Assembly (NCBI GenBank): GCA_964428475.1
Contig: CAYRYO010000041.1
Coordinates: 1 to 14,610 of the forward strand
Source of the DNA: JARICQ01 sp964428475
GTDB taxonomy: Bacteria; Bacillota; Clostridia; Tissierellales; Tissierellaceae
Direction: 5' to 3'
DNA: 14,610 nucleotides
Shown here: positions 5,864 through 11,752 of the stretch, one piece after another
Position numbering within the stretch: the stretch's first letter is position 1
How the letters are laid out: every line of letters begins with the position of its first letter
Program-made: the position numbers and the translations under genes
Notes under the pieces: generated by a model
The model's database searches: none
What the model saw: the letters and a program-made list of their open reading frames with translations, nothing else
Told to the model about the DNA's origin: nothing

Positions 5864-7258
5864 TTAATTTTTAAAATAACTTTTATCGATTGCTAGACCA
5901 ATAAGTTCTACTTTACTTTTGATTTGTAACTTAGAATATATGTTTTTTATATGAGTTTTTACAGTATTTTCACTTAGGAATAATTCTTGGGCAATCATTT
6001 TATAAGTTCTTCCTTTCAAAAGCAATTCCGTAATCTCACTTTCCCTTTGTGTAAGTTTACCAGTCTCTACAATATAACTCATATTTTTATTTTGTGTGAC
6101 AGATTCCATCTCATAAAATGTAGAAAGAAAAATATGATTTTTTAGAAGTTTTAATAAATATTTATGTAAGATAGGTAATATCATTAGGGTTATAAAAACT
6201 ATAAAAAAAGCAATGACAGGTGTCTTGTTTTCCACATTTGTCCAGCCCTTTGTGCAAATTAAGCTCCCTATTAAAATACCTAAAACATTGGTCGAAAGTC
6301 CAATGCCAAATATTTTTGCCGGATTCTTATGATAGTCCAGCATTTCTCCTAATATGCTCCACCAAAATAAGTCATATACCCCGAAAGCTCCCAGCATAAG
6401 TGTATTGACTATCAAATAACTCCATGCTGAACGATTTAGTTCCATAAAAGCCAAAAATGAAAAACCTATCATTGCAATGGCCAAGTATAATATGTAATTA
6501 CGACTAATCTTTTGTGGCAGATGTTTCATTATATATATGGCAACAATATAAGGTAAAGCCCAATACCAGCTTACAAGCCATTTTAAATGGTCAAAAGCCG
6601 GATTTATTACTTGATACATCAGACCTGAATTGACAGTTATTATTGCAATAAAAATACACAATAATATAAGAGTATTATTAAAATATTTACTGCCTATAAC
6701 CTTATTATCTTTTTGTGCCTTAGATGAAAAGATCCTAGGCAGCTGCATTTGAAAGTACAATGCAAGAAATAAAATAAAAGCAGACAGTATCAATGCAATA
6801 TATGGTGATATGTGAATAGCTGTCATATTTACTGCTATCATTATCGTATTGGAAAGGATTAAAACATCTGCTGCAGTTTTGATTCTTTCACTGGATATTG
6901 TATAATTTTTAAAGAAAAATCCCCATGCAGCTACATATAAGCCTGCCGCAAATGAGCTAACTATCAAAGATATTGGCCATAGTATGGTAGGTGAAAAAAA
7001 GAAAGGCACCATAAATACTATGCATATAACTATTGCATATACCATTATCTGCTTTGCACCTTTTTGGTTATGAATAAAAAAACCGCAAAGGAATAAGCCT
7101 AAAAAATTGGCCACCATTGCGCTAAAAAAGATGTTTAAATTATTTATCTGAAATTTATTTGTTATTGCATGTAAAACTTGTCCTTCAAATAAAAAGGACA
7201 AAAGATAAGATGAAAATAAAGAAATTGCAATAATTGAATGCTTTCGCTCTTTTGTCAT
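5864..7258 (-). CDS. Twelve-TM MFS-like protein with C-terminal LuxR helix-turn-helix (membrane-bound transcription regulator)
   Basis: Start ATG at 7258 is chosen because AGAGGTG lies about 7 bases before it; a GTG three codons earlier overlaps this ribosome binding site. The product is 464 residues. Residues about 10-385 are a run of roughly twelve hydrophobic helices arranged like a major-facilitator transporter (for example IAISLFSSYLLSFLF, VIAFFIVFITLMILPIL). The last about 60 residues are a GerE/LuxR DNA-binding domain: LTQRESEITELLLKGRTYKM, then LFLSENTVKTHIKNIYSKLQ. Such fusions are known in Coriobacteria and some Firmicutes, where the membrane part probably senses a small molecule. 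There is no receiver or other sensor domain. Target genes are unknown, and neither neighbour forms an operon with it. Confidence 0.88.
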   Translation of the reverse strand: MTKERKHSIIAISLFSSYLLSFLFEGQVLHAITNKFQINNLNIFFSAMVANFLGLFLCGFFIHNQKGAKQIMVYAIVICIVFMVPFFFSPTILWPISLIVSSFAAGLYVAAWGFFFKNYTISSERIKTAADVLILSNTIMIAVNMTAIHISPYIALILSAFILFLALYFQMQLPRIFSSKAQKDNKVIGSKYFNNTLILLCIFIAIITVNSGLMYQVINPAFDHLKWLVSWYWALPYIVAIYIMKHLPQKISRNYILYLAIAMIGFSFLAFMELNRSAWSYLIVNTLMLGAFGVYDLFWWSILGEMLDYHKNPAKIFGIGLSTNVLGILIGSLICTKGWTNVENKTPVIAFFIVFITLMILPILHKYLLKLLKNHIFLSTFYEMESVTQNKNMSYIVETGKLTQRESEITELLLKGRTYKMIAQELFLSENTVKTHIKNIYSKLQIKSKVELIGLAIDKSYFKN

Positions 7259-7305
7259 TTCTTTCACCTCTAAAAAGTATAGTTATATATATATTATATG
7301 GCTAA

Positions 7306-7638
7306 TCACTGCTTTCTCCAAAGAGATATTTTGCAAAATTTTAAAAATGATGTGGTGTATAAAGATTTGATAATCATATCCATTTTCCCCAATGCCCTTT
7401 TAAGTTCGTTAAACTGTGCTTGTATGTCGCTTATTATTAACACTTTAGTTTTTGGAATATAAGGAAATATACTATCTATACTTTTCTTTATTTTATCCGC
7501 AAAATTATTAAAAGAAAAAATATAAAATATTTTATTTAACTTCTTTATTTTTTCTGTCAACCTGGGTGCAAGATTTATAGATATATTTGTTTTACCGCTC
7601 CCTGTAGATAAAAAGGCTAAATCAAACAATCTAGCCAA
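7306..7638 (-). pseudogene. cas3: Cas3 helicase fragment (Walker A region), probably type I-B
   Basis: The first about 60 codons read LSTGSGKTNISINL, then EKIKKLNKIFYIFSFNN and KKSIDSIF. This matches the motif I to Ia region of CRISPR Cas3, typically LPTGSGKTN-SINLAL...NKIFYIFPFNTLVEQT. Cas3 is the nuclease-helicase of type I interference. Here the HD nuclease domain, the DEAH box and everything after motif Ia are absent. From about residue 62 (YIPKTKVLIISDIQAQFNEL) the sequence is something I do not recognise, perhaps the far end of a deletion. LAPRL for LAL-L and SFNNFAD for PFNTLVE show further drift. The only start is a TTG without a ribosome binding site. No CRISPR array or other cas gene is in the window. 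Confidence 0.65.
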
Positions 7639-7662
7639 AAAATATCTGAATTAATAATTATA

Positions 7663-7933
7663 CTATATCTTTTTATAGATTTCTCCTCTATGTCCTATCC
7701 CAATTATTAATATCCTAACTTCATCATTTATTTCAGCAATTATCCTATAATCTCCAACCCTATATCTCCAATACTCCTTAAATTTACCTTTTAATGATCT
7801 ACCTAATACTCTTGGATCAGTCGTATTTTCTAGATTTTTAGCTATCCAATTCACTATAATTCTTTGGTGGGTAATATCTATTTTTTTTTAACTGTTTATC
7901 CGCATTTTTCTCAAATAAAATCTTATATTTCAT
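7663..7933 (-). pseudogene. relE: RelE-family toxin with +1 frameshift in a poly-A tract
   Basis: The start at 7933 (MKYKILFEKNADKQL) comes one base after the antitoxin stop. After QL the gene enters a run of nine A residues on the minus strand (7881-7889). As written the frame ends at once in a stop. Removing one A restores KKIDITHQRIIVNW, and the remaining 63 codons are intact to IGHRGEIYKKI. The rejoined product is about 89 residues, the normal RelE/ParE length, and keeps the family signatures GRSLKGKFKEYWRYRVGDYR and the closing GHRGEIY. RelE toxins cut mRNA in the ribosome. The change may be a real mutation, polymerase slippage that yields some toxin, or a homopolymer sequencing error. 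Confidence 0.8.
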
Positions 7934-7934
7934 A

Positions 7935-8158
7935 CTAAATTTCTAGCTTTTTCTTTACTTCATCAAAAGAAATATATTCTGTTTCATTGTTTTTAAGTTT
8001 TTCTTCATAAGCTAAAATCACCCTTAAATCAGTTTCATCCTCAATTTTTTTTCCAAGGCTTCCTTCATTAAGGTTGATAGAGGAATATTTTTAAATTCAG
8101 CATACTCTTTATGAATTCTTTCTTCTTCACTATTTAATCTTACAGTTATTGTACTCAT
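7935..8158 (-). pseudogene. relB: RelB/DUF6290-family antitoxin with -1 frameshift in a poly-A tract
   Basis: The ATG at 8158 follows AAAGGAGAGG by about 6 bases; an in-frame extension upstream has no ribosome binding site. The start MSTITVRLNSEEERIHKEYA, then PLSTLMKEALEKK, is the ribbon-helix-helix DNA-binding half of a small antitoxin. A run of eight A residues (8046-8053) follows. Read literally, the frame then ends in LRMKLI. Adding one A restores IEDETDLRVILAYEEKL, then YISFDEVKKKLEI and a stop at 7935-7937, one base before the toxin ATG. The restored product is about 74 residues, and its C-terminal half is the toxin-binding part. A broken antitoxin beside a broken toxin is consistent with loss of both, or with errors in both homopolymers. 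Confidence 0.8.
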
Positions 8159-8183
8159 GAAAACCTCTCCTTTCTCTAAATAT

Positions 8184-8212
8184 ATTGTACCACATTGTAT
8201 TGCAGGGCACAA
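8184..8212 (-). promoter_or_regulatory. Promoter of the relBE operon
   Basis: On the minus strand, TTGTGC (8207-8212) and TACAAT (8184-8189) are separated by 17 bases. They lie about 25 bases upstream of the antitoxin start codon. RelB-type antitoxins normally repress their own promoter, but no clear operator palindrome is visible. Confidence 0.6.
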
Positions 8213-8360
8213 TGGAAACATAATTTTAATACGGTAATTTTCTCCAAGCCTAATTATTGAAATATCATTATAAATTTCTAAGAGAAATAAAAAAATTTTC
8301 ATCCTTGTTCCAATATATAAACTATTTCAGCTTAATATAATATAAATATTGTTCAGCAGT

Positions 8361-8427
8361 CCGGGAGACCACAGGTCTCCCCTACAAATATTATTACAAT
8401 TGGTAGGGGCGTACCTTTGGTCGCCCG
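8361..8427. repeat. GC-rich double-hairpin intergenic repeat (REP/MITE-like)
   Basis: GGGAGACC-ACA-GGTCTCCC (8363-8381) is a perfect 8-bp hairpin. GGGCG-T-ACC-TTT-GGT-CGCCC (8407-8426) is a second hairpin with one bulge. CCCCTAC (8379-8385) and GTAGGGG (8403-8409) pair across the AT-rich centre. The block stands out by GC content from its surroundings. TGTAGGGGCGACC-type palindromes recur in many Clostridia and thermophilic Firmicutes genomes. Confidence 0.7.
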
Positions 8428-8517
8428 CTTGCGCCGCATCAATCTACTTATATGAAACTTATATATTTCTAATTATAAATATATCAAATAATTCTAAATG
8501 ATAAATTCTTCCCTCTC

Positions 8518-8563
8518 ATGCACTGCTTACAACAATTATACCTAATTACTCTAAGCAATGCAT
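8518..8563. repeat. 12-bp imperfect inverted repeat at the end of the truncated res frame
   Basis: ATGCACTGCTTA (8518-8529) pairs with TAAGCAATGCAT (8552-8563) with one mismatch and a 22-base loop. It may be a terminator without a U-run, or the far end of the element that begins with the 55-bp repeat. Confidence 0.45.
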
Positions 8564-8937
8564 GAATTATTTTTGATAAAAGTTTCTGAAACCCTTATTG
8601 CTAAAGCATTTATGCACCCTGTCACTATTATGACACGTTCCCCAGTTTCCATTTCTATGGTTAGATTGTAGTGTCCTTCCAATTTATCTGATTGGTTTAT
8701 CATGTTTTCTGATTGAACCTTATTGATATTATCCAGTACTTCATCTTCTGTTAGGCTTATGTGATTGTTTTTAAATCCTACTTCTTCTATAAGTGATTCT
8801 TGTCCTTCAAGATTGCCCTTGGTCCTGCCCCTATCCAGGGTAAATTTAGAGCTCTTATTGACTTGCCCCTTAAAGCATCCTACTACAGAATTTACTGCAT
8901 CTATTTGAAATTGCTGTTCTTTGAATTTTATCTTCAT
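8551..8937 (-). pseudogene. res: Type III restriction enzyme Res subunit, cut at Walker A
   Basis: Start at the second ATG (8937), about 9 bases after GGAG; the first ATG at 8946 abuts GGAG and is too close. Residues 1 to about 98 are a clear Res N-terminus: MKIKFKEQQFQIDAVNSVVG with the Q-motif, then FTLDRGRTKGNLEGQESLI and YNLTIEMETG. Native Res continues TGKT, then the helicase core and a C-terminal PD-(D/E)XK nuclease, about 900-1000 residues in all. Here METG is followed directly by ERVIIVTGCINALAIRV and a stop at 8551, encoded by copy B of the 55-bp repeat and its tail. ATPase and nuclease are absent. It lies just downstream of mod in the normal type III operon order. HsdR at the left edge is cut at the same residue. 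Confidence 0.88.
8589..8643 (-). repeat. 55-bp direct repeat, copy B, fused to the res Walker A motif
   Basis: About 50 of 55 bases match 1-55. It begins, on the minus strand, at the Gly codon of Met-Glu-Thr-Gly of Res. The invariant core is GTGTCATAATAGTGACAGGG, then TGCATAAATGC. Four of the five differences between the copies fall in a 6-base window (8597-8602 here). Sequence past 8589 towards 8518 may belong to the same element. Confidence 0.85.
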
Positions 8938-8949
8938 CTTTTTCATCTC

Positions 8950-10230
8950 CTATAATACCTTGATCCTTGTATTAGGCGACAAACTCTTAAATATTTCTTC
9001 TAAATTTATCCTATCTGCGCTGGTTTTAAAACTATTATCTCTAAATATAACCCTTAATGGCTGATGCTTGGCTATTTCCTTGATTAATCCCTCATCTAGC
9101 TTTTCTTCAAAGCAGGCTATAAGAGAATTACCTGCTACAAAATGAACTTCCTTATCCCTTATAACTCTAGTTTCTATTGGAAGTGAAAGTTCTAGCCCAG
9201 ACTCTAATATTACCTGGGTTAATAGATCTAACCCTGTCCTATCTTCTTTTATATTAGATTCTAATTTATCTAAAAATCTTTGTTCCAATTCTTCAGGAAG
9301 ATAGTATACATCTTTCATATTGGTAGAATCCACCTTATAGACCCTAAAGCCATAGTCTATATCTGCACCTGTTTCTTCCTGGATTTTTTGGCCTGCCCTG
9401 CGGATTCTTTCCTTACCTATCTCGGCTATAGTCTTATATCCCACCTTATATGCTTCTGATTTTTCGTCAGTTTCTTCTGGAATTTGAACCATGATATATT
9501 TTCTATTTCCTCCGTCTTCAGCATTAAGTTGCATGACGGCGTGGGCTGTGGTAGCTGATCCTGAAAAGAAGTCGAGGATGATGTCGTTAGTATTGCAATT
9601 TATAAATTTCACTAACTTTTCTATGAGTCTTACAGGTTTAGTATATTGAAAAACCTTTGTTTTAAATAATAAGGACATTTCTTTAGTTCCTTCAGTGTTT
9701 ATAATATCTGAAATAATGTTTTTATATGGAATTCCTTTTATAATAGTTTCATTTTTATTGTTCACCTTTAAATAATTTTTATAATACACTCCCCATCCAC
9801 TTTCCTTATTAATTGATTTTTTAAATGTTATAAATCCATTTTTTATCCCCCATTTTAGCTTATCTTTCCCCCAAGTCCAAGTCCATCCATCATTTTCAAA
9901 TTTTGTTCTTCCATTTGGATATGTTATTGTTCCGTCTGGACATGTTATGCCATAATTTAAACTGTCACTATATCTAATTCCACCTCTATCTAAATTATCG
10001 ATATAATGCTTACCCCTTTCTTTTATGTATTCATCCTCAAGGTTATATCTATCTTTGTTAAATCCTTTTTCATCGATATTAAATATTGTATCCAATATGT
10101 TTTTAGAATAAATTAATATTGATTCTGTTATTGTTGCAATATTGTTACTGTCTGAGGCTCCTGTCTTTTTACGCCATATAATATTCGCCACAAAATTCCT
10201 TTCCCCAAATATCTCATCACATACCTTCCG
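8950..10230 (-). pseudogene. mod: Type III DNA-methyltransferase Mod subunit, N-terminally truncated by the IS605-family element
   Basis: About 426 codons remain, from RKVCDEIFGERNFVANIIW to the stop. The AdoMet-binding motif I, DFFSGSATTAHAV, is present, as is the C-terminal end (RIKVL) that leads into res three bases later. Mod is a beta-class N6-adenine methyltransferase whose catalytic DPPY motif lies before this part, so the remnant lacks catalysis. The middle, from about SDSNNIATI to NTEGTKEM, would be the target recognition domain and still looks intact. The reading frame runs on upstream to a TTG at 10299, but those 23 codons are the right end of the transposon and have no ribosome binding site. 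Mod is needed for both modification and cleavage by type III systems, so the system is dead. Confidence 0.88.
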
Positions 10231-10345
10231 TGAACTACCACCACTTATAGAAGTGGATGGCTTCTTGGTCAATATTACTACTGTAACAAGTTTACCCAAG
10301 CTATCAAGGTCGCACCGACCTCTCTAGTCAATATATCTTTTATTA
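10230..10345 (-). ncRNA. Predicted omega-RNA scaffold / IS605 right end
   Basis: TnpB proteins use an RNA made from the 3' end of tnpB through the right end of the element, with the guide taken from the flanking DNA. Between the tnpB stop and the right edge lie two hairpins: AGGTCG-CAC-CGACCT (10307-10321) and the terminal bulged hairpin CCA-CCACTT-ATAG-AAGTGG-A-TGG (10238-10260). The spacing and the GAGGTCGGTGCGACCTTGAT-like start on the minus strand resemble known IS605 right ends. The true 5' end of the RNA, inside tnpB, cannot be seen. The guide would be the about 20 bases from 10229 downwards, which are mod coding sequence. Confidence 0.55.
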
Positions 10346-11437
10346 TACTGCTAGTTTTAGTAGATTTTTACTGGCGTTTATATCCCTATCTAATACCATT
10401 CCACACACTGGACAGTTATAGATTCTACAAGATAAGTCTTTTGTTTGAGGAGATTTATTTCCACACTCACTACATAATTGGCTGCTGGCATAATTAGATG
10501 GTGCTATTATAAGTTCTCGTCCGTACCATTTAGCTTTATATTCTAGTAGTGTTCTAAATTCCCTCCACGATACATCACTTATTGATTTTGCTAATTTATG
10601 ATTTTTAATCATATTACTTACCTTCAAGTCTTCTATAACTATAGATTGGTTTTCTCTTATTAGTTTTGTAGAAAGCTTGTGAAGAAAGTCTTTTCTTTGA
10701 TTAGTTATTTTTTCATGTAATACTGCTACTTTTTTTCTAGCCTTATTTTTGTTATTACTAGATTTTTGCTTTCGTGATAAATCTTTTTGTAGTTTTGCAA
10801 GTCTTTTTTCTGATTTTGTTAACCACTTTGGATTACTGTATATTTCCCCATTAGATGTAATCGCAAAATCTTTAATGCCTAAATCTACCCCTACTTTTTT
10901 ATCTGCTTTTTCTAGTTCTTGTATTTCTGTTTCTACTAATATCGATATGAAATATTTACCACTTGGTGTTTGTGAAACAGTTGCAGACTTTATTAGTCCT
11001 TTGAATTCTCTATGTTGTTTTATTTTTATTAGAGATTTCAATTTAGGTATTTTTATATATCCATCTTCAATATATATTGTTCCTTTTTGATTGTTTGTAG
11101 TAAAGCTATGTCTGTTAGTTCTTTTGCTTTTGAATTTTGGAAAACCTACTGATTTATCTCTAAAAAAGTTTTTATATGCTTTATCTAAATTCATTTGTTC
11201 ATTTGCTAATGCTAGGCTATCAACTTCTTTTAGAAATTCATATTCTTTTTTATATTGTGCTGGTGTTGGTTTCTTTTGTTTTTTCAATTCTTCCTTATTG
11301 TCCTTATATTTATTATATACATCTATTCTATCAGCTAGCATAAGATTATATACAAGTCTTGAACATCCAAAAGTTTTAGCTAAATATATTTGTTGCTCTT
11401 TATTTGGGTATATTCTATATTTATATCCTCTTAGCAA
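10343..11437 (-). CDS. tnpB: TnpB, RNA-guided nuclease of an IS605-family element
   Basis: The 364-residue protein has the normal TnpB length and layout. An N-terminal wedge/REC-like region (MLRGYKYRIYPNKEQQIYLA, CSRLVYN) comes first. The split RuvC nuclease follows, with Asp185 (VGVDLGIKDFAI), Glu269 (IVIEDLK) and an Asp in LDRDINASKN (350 or 352). The zinc ribbon is Cys322-x2-Cys325 and Cys342-x2-Cys345 (CSECG, CPVCG). All catalytic residues are present. TnpB cuts DNA matching its omega-RNA guide next to a TAM and so maintains the element. The TTG start at 11437 is preferred because GAGGTG precedes it by about 6 bases; this site overlaps the end of the tnpA remnant, so translation may be coupled. 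With tnpA broken, transposition needs help from elsewhere. Confidence 0.93.
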   Translation of the reverse strand: MLRGYKYRIYPNKEQQIYLAKTFGCSRLVYNLMLADRIDVYNKYKDNKEELKKQKKPTPAQYKKEYEFLKEVDSLALANEQMNLDKAYKNFFRDKSVGFPKFKSKRTNRHSFTTNNQKGTIYIEDGYIKIPKLKSLIKIKQHREFKGLIKSATVSQTPSGKYFISILVETEIQELEKADKKVGVDLGIKDFAITSNGEIYSNPKWLTKSEKRLAKLQKDLSRKQKSSNNKNKARKKVAVLHEKITNQRKDFLHKLSTKLIRENQSIVIEDLKVSNMIKNHKLAKSISDVSWREFRTLLEYKAKWYGRELIIAPSNYASSQLCSECGNKSPQTKDLSCRIYNCPVCGMVLDRDINASKNLLKLAV

Positions 11438-11447
11438 GATTTACACC

Positions 11448-11561
11448 TCATTTCATCTGTTGATTTTCAATGTATTTTTTAACTACATCTATTGTTGCTA
11501 CTCCTCTTGTAAAATGATAATTTAGTAAAAAGACTGAGTGGTTATTTGACTCTAACTGCAT
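11448..11561 (-). pseudogene. tnpA: TnpA (Y1 HUH transposase) internal-deletion remnant, still in frame
   Basis: A 37-codon frame with a strong ribosome binding site (AAAGGAGTG) reads MQLESNNHSVFLLNYH then FTRGVATIDVVKKYIENQQM and a stop. The first 16 codons match the start of IS200/IS605 TnpA. The last about 19 match its C-terminal helix with the tyrosine region KKYIENQ. About 95 codons between, including the HUH metal-binding motif, are missing. Because the deletion keeps the frame and the ribosome binding site, a short peptide may be made, and the next gene, tnpB, may depend on it for translational coupling. It cannot catalyse strand cleavage by itself. Confidence 0.75.
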
Positions 11562-11598
11562 TGTATTACAACACTCCTTTATCATTACTACTGAATAT

Positions 11599-11627
11599 AT
11601 TATATATTGTCTATGCAAATGTTTCAA
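11599..11627 (-). promoter_or_regulatory. Promoter of the IS605-family tnpA-tnpB unit
   Basis: On the minus strand, TTGAAA (11622-11627) and a perfect TATAAT (11599-11604) are spaced by 17 bases. Transcription would start about 30 bases before the tnpA remnant ATG. This is the best-looking sigma-70 type promoter in the window. Confidence 0.75.
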
Positions 11628-11628
11628 C

Positions 11629-11663
11629 CTTTTTTATTTAGACATTGAGCCTAAATAAAAAAG
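11629..11663. repeat. 13-bp perfect inverted repeat upstream of the IS605 promoter
   Basis: CTTTTTTATTTAG (11629-11641) and CTAAATAAAAAAG (11651-11663) are exact reverse complements around a 9-base loop. It directly precedes the -35 box. It may stop read-through from the peptidase gene into tnpA, or be part of the left end of the element. Confidence 0.6.
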
Positions 11664-11673
11664 ATGTTATCCA

Positions 11674-11698
11674 TCTCCCACCTAAAGAGGATGGGAGA
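11674..11698 (-). repeat. Candidate IS605 left-end hairpin (or terminator of the peptidase gene)
   Basis: TCTCCCA-CCT (11674-11683), AAAG loop, AGG-A-TGGGAGA (11688-11698) forms a 10-bp stem with one bulged A. The right-end hairpin at 10238-10260 has the same plan: CCA next to a stem, a 4-base loop, and a bulge in the same place before TGG. TnpA recognises such bulged hairpins at both ends. On the minus strand it is followed within about 12 bases by TTTTTT, so it could also end the M13 peptidase transcript. Confidence 0.55.
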
Positions 11699-11752
11699 AT
11701 TCCACATAAGGTGTTAAAATACTCCTGGGACACTTGATACTTTCATGTATGT

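Larger units (their letters stand above)
10230..11713 (-). mobile_element. IS200/IS605-family element (degenerate tnpA, intact tnpB)
   Basis: The right end is marked by a hairpin with a bulged base (10238-10260), then TAGTTCAC directly against mod. A hairpin of the same architecture at 11674-11698 is the likely left-end hairpin. TTTAA at 11714-11718 (minus strand) could be the target/TAM, which would put the left edge near 11713. These elements have no inverted repeats and make no target duplication. The left flank is not mod sequence, so a later deletion or rearrangement must have occurred. The right edge is well supported; the left edge is approximate. Confidence 0.75.

Noticed and set aside
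8159..8302. Upstream extension of the antitoxin to a start at 8302
   Set aside because: It would read through the promoter and ribosome binding site of the operon. The ATG at 8158 has an ideal Shine-Dalgarno site and matches the family start.
10231..10299. Extension of the mod reading frame to a TTG at 10299
   Set aside because: The 23 extra codons are the IS605 right end, with its terminal hairpin. They are not Mod sequence and have no ribosome binding site.
10749..11525. Plus-strand open frames opposite tnpB and the tnpA remnant
   Set aside because: They are shadows of TnpB, whose catalytic and zinc motifs are all in the minus-strand frame.
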